NCBI GenBank assembly: GCA_030639305.1
Contig: DAOWCY010000107.1
Location: 1 to 24,361, forward strand
Source of the DNA: JAGLQA01 sp023135565
GTDB lineage: Bacteria > Acidobacteriota > Aminicenantia > UBA2199
Reading direction: 5' to 3'
Length of the DNA: 24,361 bases
The notes under the pieces are model-generated. The model was not told where the DNA came from. It made no database searches and was given only the letters and a program-made list of their open reading frames with translations. A program made the translations under genes and the position numbers. Positions 6,564 to 12,992 of this stretch are shown here, piece after piece (the first letter of the stretch is position 1; each line of letters opens with the position of its first letter).

Positions 6564-7883
6564 TTATTCAAATTCAGTGTTCGAGGGACGCGCCTCGTTT
6601 TTCTGCCAATATTTTTTTATTACATCCAGCAAATCGTTGGCAACATCGTTGATATTATCGGGATCAGAGCCGAAACGAAAATTAAAGGCATTGTTCTCTC
6701 CTGTTAAAGGTTCATAGTCGGGGTCCCACACCCACAGGGCGTAGTTCATCCCCCGGTCTTCAAAAAGCTCCATCGAATGATCCATGAAAGTATCCGCGCC
6801 GGGAGCCCAGCGCACCAGCCCATACTCGTTGCACGATACCGGGACACTGTGAGTCGCCTTAAAATCATCGACAATCGAGAGCAGGTTTCTCAACCAATTT
6901 TTATCCACCTGCTCTTTGTCGCCGTCATAGTCGGCGTCGAAAGTACCGGGGTATTTAATGTTATCGCCGGTCTCCTGGTGCGTATAAGCAAAAGGCGCGT
7001 ACTGGTGCACCATGTACACGGTTTTTTCGTCGGCGCTGGGTACCACATAGGGCAGCCAGTCAACCATGCTGTAGGCCATGCCGCCGATGAGGATGGGCGT
7101 CTCTCGATCTACTTCCCGGATGGCAGTTGTTATACGCAGGAACAATTGGTTCCAGTCGTATAATGTACCGCCATAATCGTCATAAAACTCTTCCGGGTCC
7201 CAGGCATCTAACCAAACCTCGTTGGAATTCGGTTCCACCATCAGGTCATAGCCCACCACATAAGGACTACCGGCAAATTCTTCTGCGGCCTTTTTCCACA
7301 TATTAACATAAGCGTCCTGCGCCCCTGTCTCTTTCCACAACCTGTCGTTGTAATAACTAGCGTCGAACCAATCGCCGTCTTCGCCCCAGAAAAAAGTAAA
7401 TTCACTGCGCCCGGGGCCGGTACGAAAACTAATCACGGCAAACATATCGGCTTTACCGATTTTTTCAATTACGGCGGTGAGGTTTCCTAATACGTCGCTA
7501 TCGAGTTTATAGGGAGATTTTTCGCTATAAATGCCGGCATGGGAGATATTGACATAGTTGGCGCCTAAAGCTGAGAGGTCGTCGAAATCCGCTTGTTTAT
7601 GAGGCGGGCCTATAGTCCCGGATCCCATAAATACATTACCGTCCAATTCGGGGTACACCCGGCGCTGGTAAATGTTGACGCCGCGAAGTTTTGTTTCCCC
7701 GGCAGACCACAGGTCCCATTTGGTCGTTTTGGTCCCGTTACCGTTATCTCCGCCATCATCCCCGTTACCGTTGCCATTTTGATCGCTGCCGTCCTTGACT
7801 TTGCATCCGGGGACAAAGACCAGCAGCAGCGCCAAAACAACAATTAACAAAAACTTAAAATTTAAAAAAAATACTTTTTTCAT
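6564..7883 (-). CDS. glycoside hydrolase family 5-like (cellulase-type TIM barrel) lipoprotein
   Basis: A 439-residue exported lipoprotein. The start is set at 7883 because GGAGGT lies just upstream and a signal peptide follows: MKK, a hydrophobic core to residue 24, lipobox FVPGC, lipidated Cys27. A Gly/Asn/Asp-rich linker (about 29-51) precedes a (beta/alpha)8 clan-A domain with TKLRGVNIY (about 64-72), LGANYVNIS (106-113), GYDLMVEPN with probable acid/base Glu217, MVHQYAP (His293) and VSCNEYGLVRW with probable nucleophile Glu353. GH5 enzymes hydrolyse beta-glucans, mannans or related glycans. The Asn that normally precedes the acid/base Glu (NEP) is Val216 here, so substrate and even activity are uncertain. 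Its stop codon borders repeat R4. Confidence 0.82.
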   Translation of the reverse strand: MKKVFFLNFKFLLIVVLALLLVFVPGCKVKDGSDQNGNGNGDDGGDNGNGTKTTKWDLWSAGETKLRGVNIYQRRVYPELDGNVFMGSGTIGPPHKQADFDDLSALGANYVNISHAGIYSEKSPYKLDSDVLGNLTAVIEKIGKADMFAVISFRTGPGRSEFTFFWGEDGDWFDASYYNDRLWKETGAQDAYVNMWKKAAEEFAGSPYVVGYDLMVEPNSNEVWLDAWDPEEFYDDYGGTLYDWNQLFLRITTAIREVDRETPILIGGMAYSMVDWLPYVVPSADEKTVYMVHQYAPFAYTHQETGDNIKYPGTFDADYDGDKEQVDKNWLRNLLSIVDDFKATHSVPVSCNEYGLVRWAPGADTFMDHSMELFEDRGMNYALWVWDPDYEPLTGENNAFNFRFGSDPDNINDVANDLLDVIKKYWQKNEARPSNTEFE

Positions 7884-7904
7884 AATACCTCCGGGGCCGA
7901 AAGA

Positions 7905-7942
7905 ATAACGAATATCGAACACCGAACATCGAATATCGAATG
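7905..7942. repeat. short tandem CGAAYATCGAA-type repeats
   Basis: The stretch contains CGAATATCGAACACCGAACATCGAATATCGAATG-like units of about 8-9 bases built on CGAAYAYC. It lies in the leader of the GH5-like gene, about 22 nt before its start codon, between that gene and the glycosylase gene. No protein-coding capacity is apparent. Confidence 0.6.
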
Positions 7943-7976
7943 TGCAGAGAGTGATTTTTTGTTACTCGAGCGCCCC

Positions 7977-8555
7977 TCATAACTCCATTACCTCTCTATA
8001 TCTGAAACAGTCTACCGTATGATCGTTGATTAGGCCCGCTGCCTGCATAAAGGCATAACAAATGGTGGGGCCGGCAAATTTAAATCCCCTTTTTTTCAGG
8101 TCTTTGCTCATGGCTTCCGATTCGGGCGAAGTGGCCGGCATTTCCTTTATACTTTCCCACCGGTTGATTTTGGTTTTCCCACCCACGAATTGCCAGATGT
8201 ATTTATCAAAAGAAGCGCACTCCTTTTGAATCTCTAAAAAAACCCGGGCATTGTTGACCGAAGACTCCACTTTGCGCCGGTTGCGGATAATCCCGGCATC
8301 GGCCAGCAGTTGGGCGATTTTTTCTTCCCCGTAGCGGGCTACTTTCTGCGGGTCGAAATTATCGTAAGCCTGACGATAGTTTTCCCTCCGGCGCAGGATA
8401 GTGATCCAACTGAGCCCGGCCTGGGCGCCATCTAAGATAAGGGCTTCGAAAAGCAACCTGTCGTCATGGACAGGTACGCCCCATTCTTCGTCGTGGTATT
8501 TCACATAGAGGGGATCATTCAGGGGCACCCATTCACATCGTTTTTTGTTTTCCAT
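7977..8555 (-). CDS. tag: DNA-3-methyladenine glycosylase I
   Basis: A 192-residue base-excision repair enzyme that removes 3-methyladenine from alkylated DNA. Family hallmarks are visible: RCEWV with zinc ligand Cys7, YHDEEWGVPVHDD with His21, LLFEALILDGAQAGLSW with catalytic Glu37, and HTVDC carrying zinc ligands His179 and Cys183, matching E. coli Tag Cys4/His17/Glu38/His175/Cys179. Length is normal. The start at 8555 is chosen because the sequence from it aligns with the Tag N-terminus and because a promoter (-35 at 8586-8591, -10 at 8562-8567) ends six bases before it. An ATG further upstream, at 8594, would lie at or before the -35 box. The gene appears leaderless and monocistronic. Confidence 0.95.
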   Translation of the reverse strand: MENKKRCEWVPLNDPLYVKYHDEEWGVPVHDDRLLFEALILDGAQAGLSWITILRRRENYRQAYDNFDPQKVARYGEEKIAQLLADAGIIRNRRKVESSVNNARVFLEIQKECASFDKYIWQFVGGKTKINRWESIKEMPATSPESEAMSKDLKKRGFKFAGPTICYAFMQAAGLINDHTVDCFRYREVMEL

Positions 8556-8591
8556 ATGCTCACTATACCAAAAAAAACCCGCTTTTGTCAA
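8556..8591 (-). promoter_or_regulatory. sigma70-type promoter of tag, predicted leaderless
   Basis: On the minus strand: TTGACA (8591-8586), 18-nt spacer with a T-run, TATAGT (8567-8562), then GAGCAT and the ATG at 8555. Six bases separate the -10 box from the start codon, and no good Shine-Dalgarno sequence fits between them. Confidence 0.7.
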
Positions 8592-8640
8592 CAAAAAATC
8601 GAGTAACTAGCCAGTTTTGGAAAAAAATGATGATGATAGC

Positions 8641-8876
8641 GCTTCTCGCTCAACAAAAGTTTTGTTCAAACTTTTTCAAAAGCCCCGCGGTGCGGGGAGC
8701 CGATGAAGGGCTTTGGAGTAATAGGAAAGCTTCTCGCTCAACAAAAGTTTTGTTCAAACTTTTTTGAAGGTTCGGTATGCCGAGGCCCCCAACTTCAATT
8801 TAATGGGGGCGGTATGCCGATGGCCCCCAACGACAGTTCAATGGGGGCGTCCCCCGGCAGGGCCGCCGGAGGCAAG
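8641..8876 (-). repeat. composite intergenic repeat cluster, copy R5
   Basis: The cluster holds two copies of GCTTCTCGCTCAACAAAAG followed by TTTTGTTCAAACTTTTT (about 8641-8676 and 8730-8765), a CCCCGCGGTGCGGGG palindrome, two tandem 37-38-bp hairpin units (8774-8848), and a family core in reverse orientation (CCCCCGGCAGGGCCGCCGGA, ending in GGCAA). The right end runs into the 3' end of ispD and encodes its last codons. Confidence 0.8.
8774..8848. repeat. tandem pair of 37-38-bp hairpin units
   Basis: Unit 1 (8774-8810) and unit 2 (8811-8848) both start GGTATGCCGA and contain GCCCCCA and TGGGGGC arms around a loop of about 12-13 bases. The loops differ (ACTTCAATTTAA against ACGACAGTTCAA) while the arms are identical, as expected if the hairpin is what is maintained. 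Confidence 0.75.
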
Positions 8877-9554
8877 TATTTCTTCTGCCAGGCGCAAGTC
8901 CCGGGGATAGGTGATCTTGATATTCTCCGGGCTGCCGGGCGCTGCGTAAATTTCAGCTAATCGGAAACGCAGCACCAAAGAACAATCATCCGGGGCATTT
9001 TTTACATTATTCTCTAAGGCCAATCGATGGGCTTCTTTTATCAATTCAAGCTTAAATGCCTGGGGGGTCTGCACTCGCCTGAAAAAATTCCTGTCGGGGA
9101 TTTCTTTTATTAGGTTGTCTGCGTCGATTTGGATCAACGTGTCGGCGGATTCGATTCCCGGGGCAACCGCCCGGTAAGATTCGAGTTTGTCTAACAGGCG
9201 GTCTATAAATGCTTCGTCTATAAAAGGTCTGGCAGCATCATGAAGCAGCACATTTTCGTAATCTTCCCCGGCTGCGGTGACGCCGATGCAGGAAGATTCC
9301 TGCCGGGTGCTGCCTCCTTTGAGGATTTTCGCTGCGTTTTGACAGCCCATTTTCTTTATGAGGGCCGCCGTTTGATCGAGGTACCGGGGGTTGGTGACTA
9401 CAAAAATATGGTCTATCTTTGCATGCCGGTCGAACCTTTCGATAGTATGGGCAATCACCGGCTTACCGGCCAGTTCCAAAAACTGCTTGGGAATCTCTTC
9501 GTCCAACCTGCTCCCCGAACCTCCAGCTAATATGATGGCTAAATTCTTTTTCAT
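8838..9554 (-). CDS. ispD: 2-C-methyl-D-erythritol 4-phosphate cytidylyltransferase
   Basis: A 238-residue MEP-pathway enzyme that joins CTP and methylerythritol phosphate to make CDP-ME for isoprenoid synthesis. Signature segments are ILAGGSGSRLDEEIPKQFLELAGKPV (CTP-binding loop with Arg and Lys, residues about 8-33), LLHDAARPFID, VQTPQAFKLELIKEA, DDCSLV and ENIKITYPRDLRLAEEIL. The last 11 residues (ASGGPAGGRPH) have no counterpart in the family and are translated from intergenic repeat R5. The Shine-Dalgarno sequence, GGAGG 8 nt before the ATG, is also part of a repeat (R6). No ispF neighbour is present. A pyrophosphorylase with other sugar or polyol substrates (TarI-like) is the alternative. 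Confidence 0.9.
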   Translation of the reverse strand: MKKNLAIILAGGSGSRLDEEIPKQFLELAGKPVIAHTIERFDRHAKIDHIFVVTNPRYLDQTAALIKKMGCQNAAKILKGGSTRQESSCIGVTAAGEDYENVLLHDAARPFIDEAFIDRLLDKLESYRAVAPGIESADTLIQIDADNLIKEIPDRNFFRRVQTPQAFKLELIKEAHRLALENNVKNAPDDCSLVLRFRLAEIYAAPGSPENIKITYPRDLRLAEEILASGGPAGGRPH

Positions 9555-9559
9555 TTATC

Positions 9560-9872
9560 TTGCCTCCGGCGGGGGTGCGGCGCACCCAGCCTCTTAGCCT
9601 CCGGCGGCCCCACGCGCGTGGGGAGGCGTTAAGCCGCTTCGCGGCAGGACCCTGCCGGGGGCCAAACTTTTGAAAAAGTTTGAACAAAACTTTTTATAAT
9701 TTAGAATCAAAAACGCTCACACGCTGCCTCCTGCGGCGAAGCCGCTTATAGGCTCCCCGCACCGCGGGGCTTTTGTAAAAGTTTGAACAAAACTTTTTAT
9801 AATTTAGAATCAAAAACGCTCACACGCTGCCTCTTGCGGCGAAGCCGCTTATAGGCTCCCCGCACCGCGGGG
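9560..9872 (+). repeat. composite intergenic repeat cluster, copy R6, with a 103-bp tandem duplication
   Basis: This stretch of over 300 bases has no gene. It contains two GCCTCCGGCGG starts (9560 and 9598), a CACGCGCGTG palindrome, the CAAACTTTT/AAAAGTTTG hairpin, and two tandem copies (about 9666-9770 and 9771-9872, period 103) of the right-hand part: AACAAAACTTTTTATAATTT, AACGCTCACACGCTGCCTC, GCGGCGAAGCCGC hairpin and CCCCGCACCGCGGGG hairpin. The copies differ by very few bases. The right end meets the stop codon of the MltD-like gene exactly (9873). Confidence 0.87.
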
Positions 9873-11492
9873 CTATTTCTTCGAGGACACCCACAACTTC
9901 TGGCCGGGGTAAATCCGCGACCGGCGCCCTAATCCATTTATAGATAATAATTTCTCTAATCTCATGCCGAATTTCCGGGCAATAGTGTAAGGAGTGTCGC
10001 CCCGCTGTACAATATATGCATCCGCTCCGGCGGGTTTACTTTTCCTGGGTTTTAAATCTTTGGGCCGGGAAGGAGCATACCGGGAAACCCTGCCGCCCCG
10101 GGACGGCACTTTCAACCGCTGCCCGGGCCTGATCATATAATTCCGCCGCAGCCGGTTCAAACGGGCAATCGCGGAAACCGAAGTGCGGTACCTGCGGGCA
10201 ATGCCGGAAACCGTTTCGCCGCGGCGCACACGATGAATAACATAACTGGCGGCTGCGGGAATCCACCGGGAAAGCGAAGGAATCGCAGTCAGGGTGCGGC
10301 GGCCATAACCATCCGGGACTTTTATGTGGTATTCCCGGTCCGGGGTGGCATTATGCCGCAGTTCCGGGTTCAGGGCAGCCAATTCGTCCCCCTGCAATCC
10401 TAATATCTGCGATAAAGTAGACAGCTTAACCGCTTTGTTGATAAGAACGATTTCATAACGTAGCGGCGGGTCGGGATCAGGTAGCTCGAAACCGTATTTT
10501 GCCGGGTTTTGGATAATCAGTATGGTGCCGATAATGCGGGGCACGAAACGGGCCGTCTCCCCGGGCAGCATGACAAACAAGTCCCAAAAATTGTCTAAAT
10601 AATTGATGCGCTGGGCGCGAATCACCCGCTGCACCTGGAATTCACCGCAGTTATAAGAAGCTAAGGCCGACGTCCAATCGCCGAAAAGAGAGTGCAGTAC
10701 ATCGAGATATTTAACCGCAGCCCGGGTGGCTTTTACGGGGTCCATTCTTTCGTCTACCCAGCGGTCTTTTTTTAGCCCGAAGCGGTACCCGGTAGAAGAG
10801 ATAAATTGCCACAGTCCCAAAGCCCTGGCCCTGGAATAGGCGCGCACTTTGAACCAACTTTCCACCACAGGTAACCAGGAGAGTTCTTCCGGTAGCCCGG
10901 CTTTTTTTAGTTCCTTGACGATCATGTGACGATACCTGCCGGAGCGTTTATAAGCAGCCAGAAAAGATTGTCTTTCACTGGTTTGAAAACGCTTGATCTC
11001 CGCCAGCACATATTTGTTCTCCACTAAAGGGATAGATTGGTGATTATTAATGACCTTGCTGGAGCGGGAGGTGTAGATTTCCTGGATTCTCTGGGCAATC
11101 ATCAGTCTCAGGTTGTTTTTTTCCTGGATCAAGGGCGATTCCTGGGAAACCTCTACTTTTATGATATTGTTGTAGGCTTCATCCAATGCGTCTAAAGCCG
11201 AATCGGTATCTCCTTCTTCCCAGGCGGTTTGGGCGTCCTGGCAGGCTGCCAGGGCCTGTTCTAATAGTTCATTAGGGGTTGTTTCGGTATCATTAGCAGC
11301 GGGTTCGATATTTTCGCCCAGTGTCCCGGTTTGCGTGCGGCTATTTTCCGCGCCTGTGGTTTGCTGCTTTGCCGGTGTGCCAACCGCGGGTTGGGTTTGG
11401 GGGGTTGACCGGGAGGAGCAGTGGGTTAGTCCTAAACAGGCGGCAATTAGAAAAACAGTAATCAGTAGATTTATTCGTTTTATTTTTTTCAT
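9873..11492 (-). CDS. MltD-like membrane-bound lytic murein transglycosylase with LysM domains
   Basis: A 539-residue exported lipoprotein that cleaves peptidoglycan glycan strands. The start at 11492 has GGAG about 5 nt upstream and begins a lipoprotein signal (MKKIKR, hydrophobic core, lipidation Cys19 in LIAAC or Cys25). A low-complexity Thr/Gln-rich linker follows, then helices to about 190. The SLT domain has LSWLPVVESWF (catalytic Glu211), ALGLWQFISSTGYRFGL, ERMDPVKATRAAVKYL and SALASYNCGE. A degenerate LysM-like segment (about 345-392) and two clear LysM domains (about 417-463 and 493-539, each ending in PGQ-L-V/P) follow, separated by a basic Arg/Lys/Pro linker. The promoter TTGACT-17-TATAAA lies upstream. 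Confidence 0.92.
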   Translation of the reverse strand: MKKIKRINLLITVFLIAACLGLTHCSSRSTPQTQPAVGTPAKQQTTGAENSRTQTGTLGENIEPAANDTETTPNELLEQALAACQDAQTAWEEGDTDSALDALDEAYNNIIKVEVSQESPLIQEKNNLRLMIAQRIQEIYTSRSSKVINNHQSIPLVENKYVLAEIKRFQTSERQSFLAAYKRSGRYRHMIVKELKKAGLPEELSWLPVVESWFKVRAYSRARALGLWQFISSTGYRFGLKKDRWVDERMDPVKATRAAVKYLDVLHSLFGDWTSALASYNCGEFQVQRVIRAQRINYLDNFWDLFVMLPGETARFVPRIIGTILIIQNPAKYGFELPDPDPPLRYEIVLINKAVKLSTLSQILGLQGDELAALNPELRHNATPDREYHIKVPDGYGRRTLTAIPSLSRWIPAAASYVIHRVRRGETVSGIARRYRTSVSAIARLNRLRRNYMIRPGQRLKVPSRGGRVSRYAPSRPKDLKPRKSKPAGADAYIVQRGDTPYTIARKFGMRLEKLLSINGLGRRSRIYPGQKLWVSSKK

Positions 11493-11532
11493 GTTACTCC
11501 AAAAGATTTCAAGCTTATACGTAAAGGTTAAA

Positions 11533-11561
11533 TTTATACCATGCAGTTCTCTTTTAGTCAA
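11533..11561 (-). promoter_or_regulatory. sigma70-type promoter of the MltD-like gene
   Basis: On the minus strand: TTGACT (11561-11556), 17-nt spacer, TATAAA (11538-11533). The leader is about 35 nt long and carries GGAG before the start at 11492. This gene is therefore not leaderless, in contrast to the glycosylase gene. Confidence 0.7.
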
Positions 11562-11621
11562 ATAAAGAATAAAACGGGGTCGCGTATGCCGAAATTTTAC
11601 AGGACAACCATTTTATGGTAC

Positions 11622-11776
11622 AATCGTTCTGTCACAGAACGAAAATAGGCGAAAATCGTTCTGCCATAGAACGAAATTAGGCGAAAATCGTTCTGTCGTA
11701 GAACGAAATTAGGCGAAAATCGTTCTGTCGTAGAACGAAAAACAGGCAAAATCGTTCTACAGCAGAACGATTTTGC
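11622..11776. repeat. five tandem 32-bp palindromic units
   Basis: Units start at 11622, 11654, 11686, 11718 and 11750, exactly 32 bases apart. Each has the arms TCGTTCT and AGAACGA around a five-base loop (GTCAC, GCCAT, GTCGT, GTCGT, ACAGC). Units 1-4 are followed by a GAAA-TTAGGC-type linker; the fifth ends AGAACGATTTTGC instead. Because 32 is not a multiple of three, the array cannot encode a peptide repeat. The last unit runs into the decayed ATPase tail. Confidence 0.92.
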
Positions 11777-11945
11777 AAAGAAGGAAGCAAAATGGCAGGA
11801 AGGGGATTTTTTATACCGGGATTTAAAGTTGGAGATCGGGGGTAAGAAGAAGGTCAGGAAGAAATCCGATTTTGTTTTGCGGGACGACACCGAGATTCCA
11901 TTCGATAATGTGGTGCCCCTATGGATGTTGGGTTTCAGGTACTGA
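11754..11945 (+). pseudogene. C-terminal remnant of an AAA ATPase with DUF4143-type C-terminus
   Basis: A frame open from 11670 to the TGA at 11943-11945, with no usable start, encodes LQQNDFAKKEAKWQEGDFLY, then a DLKLEIGGKKK segment, SDFVLRDDTEIPFDNVVPLW and MLGFRY. That pattern (an EVGGKNK-type stretch, FVxRDDxE, then IPLWxLGF near the very end) is how I remember the C-termini of COG1373-type ATPases. Only the last 60 or so residues survive; what precedes is the 32-bp tandem array. The gene is therefore truncated rather than simply short. The family call is from memory of the motif. Confidence 0.6.
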
Positions 11946-11978
11946 ATATTCCAAAAATACACAGTTCTTTTTTTTGCA

Positions 11979-11996
11979 ATTCCAGAGGGGTGGAAT
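11979..11996. other. short inverted repeat ATTCCA-N6-TGGAAT
   Basis: Perfect 6-bp arms (11979-11984 and 11991-11996) around GAGGGG, between the ATPase remnant and the vapBC promoter region. It may be a weak terminator stem without a T-run or a protein-binding site; nothing decides between them. Confidence 0.4.
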
Positions 11997-12013
11997 GAGT
12001 GGTAAGATTATAG

Positions 12014-12047
12014 TTGAATTCTTATTCATTTCATGGTATTAAATACC
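12014..12047 (+). promoter_or_regulatory. candidate vapBC promoter with overlapping operator
   Basis: TTGAAT (12014-12019), 17-nt spacer, TATTAA (12037-12042). A perfect inverted repeat GGTATT-A-AATACC (12035-12047) covers the -10 box. An operator at this place would allow the autorepression usual for type II toxin-antitoxin loci. Confidence 0.45.
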
Positions 12048-12092
12048 CGGCAAATAAAAAAATGAAAAAACTATCCTGTATGGAGATAAATT

Positions 12093-12353
12093 ATGGAATG
12101 TGTAAAAGAAATTATCGACCCTGGTAAGCTGAATGGAATCATCCGTCTTCCACAAAAAATGAAGAAGCGCAAAGTCGAGGTTATCGTGTTACCGGCAGAT
12201 GAACCGATAGAGGAATCTACTGTACAAGCAAAACTTCGGGCCGTCGAAGAATTAAACGGCCTTATAGCGGACCAAAGCAAAGAAAAATTAGATGAGTTTG
12301 ATAATATAATCAGCCGGAGAATTAATCTCCGCAAAACAGCAGTCGAATTATGA
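12093..12353 (+). CDS. VapB-type antitoxin
   Basis: An 86-residue protein whose N-terminal half (KEIIDPGKLNGIIRLPQKMK followed by KRKVEVIVLP) matches a common antitoxin type that pairs with PIN toxins. The C-terminal half is charged and helical, as expected for the toxin-wrapping segment. GGAG stands 7 nt before the ATG. The stop codon overlaps the toxin start as ATGA (12350-12353), which implies coupled translation. In such pairs the antitoxin neutralises the PIN ribonuclease and represses the operon. A palindrome over the predicted -10 box supports this. Confidence 0.82.
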   Translation: MECVKEIIDPGKLNGIIRLPQKMKKRKVEVIVLPADEPIEESTVQAKLRAVEELNGLIADQSKEKLDEFDNIISRRINLRKTAVEL

Positions 12354-12754
12354 TAAAAAATTTTACTTTTGATACCGATATTTTCAGTTACTATTTAAAA
12401 GGAGATAAACGGATTAATGAAAGGCTGAAAAAAAAACTATCCGCGGGTAATGAATTTTTTATCAACCCGATCACGTACTATGAATTAAATCGAGGTTTGC
12501 TGGCAATAAATAGCAAGGCGAAATTACAAAGATTTAAAAAATTTTGTGATGCCTTCGGCATACTGGACCTCTCAAAAGAAGTATTAGACCAGGCTGCTCA
12601 GGGTTACGCAGCGCTGAGAAAAAGAGGGGAATTGATCGAAGATGCGGATATACTTATTTCCGCTGTTTGTATAGTTAACGGTTTGGTTTTAATTACCAAT
12701 AACCGGAAACACTTCTCCCGGATAGAAGGGCTGACTATGGAGAACTGGTTGTAA
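12350..12754 (+). CDS. vapC: VapC-type PIN domain ribonuclease toxin
   Basis: A 134-residue PIN domain protein. The catalytic acidic residues are visible: FDTDIFSYYLKG (Asp8 and Asp10), YYELNRG (Glu about 46), EDADILISA (Asp about 98-100), and the C-terminal TNNRKHFSRIEGL motif. PIN toxins are metal-dependent endoribonucleases that cut tRNA or rRNA. It follows the antitoxin gene with a 4-nt overlap. Sequence suggests the toxin is intact. The neighbouring ATPase remnant and tandem array suggest a stretch of accessory DNA, though base composition alone does not prove transfer. Confidence 0.92.
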   Translation: MIKNFTFDTDIFSYYLKGDKRINERLKKKLSAGNEFFINPITYYELNRGLLAINSKAKLQRFKKFCDAFGILDLSKEVLDQAAQGYAALRKRGELIEDADILISAVCIVNGLVLITNNRKHFSRIEGLTMENWL

Positions 12755-12794
12755 CCGCCAACTAAATCAAAATAACCTTATCCCGATCATTTAT

Positions 12795-12860
12795 ATGATG
12801 GAGGTGCGGCCCCGTACGCACGGGGGGGCCGATTAGCCGCTGCGCGGAGGTGGCGCGCGC
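12795..12860. repeat. degenerate GC-rich repeat remnant
   Basis: The stretch GGCCCCGTACGCACGGGGG, then GCCGATTAGCCGCTGCGCGG, resembles the right-hand portion of the multi-hairpin repeat (CCCCGTACACACGGGG and GATAAGCGGCTTCGCCGC at 23400). It lacks the TTGCCTCCGGCGG core and the AAACTTTT hairpin. The rest of 12755-12992 shows no gene. Confidence 0.5.
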
Positions 12861-12992
12861 GGCGTACCTACCCTCTGACCCGCTTAACGTCAAAAATAGG
12901 AGAGGCCGGAAAATCCTAAACCCGCAGTGCGAAATAAATCCCAATTTGAAAATTCCGTCCCCGGATTGAGAAATGAACCGGGCGCACCGGAT

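Noticed and set aside
8556..8594. ATG at 8594 as start of the glycosylase gene
   Set aside because: It lies at or beyond the -35 box; the Tag family N-terminus begins at 8555.
11622..11776. CRISPR array
   Set aside because: The palindromic units have a 32-bp pitch with nearly constant linkers of about 10 bases; there are no unique spacers of 25-40 bases and no cas genes.
11597..11962. Minus-strand open frame of 121 codons across the 32-bp array
   Set aside because: It crosses a 32-bp repeat that shifts phase each unit, gives low-complexity, Phe/Arg/Ser-rich sequence, and runs antisense to the recognisable ATPase tail on the plus strand.
12762..12944. Minus-strand frame of 60 codons after vapC
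   Set aside because: It runs through a degenerate repeat block, has no recognisable domain and no good ribosome-binding site.
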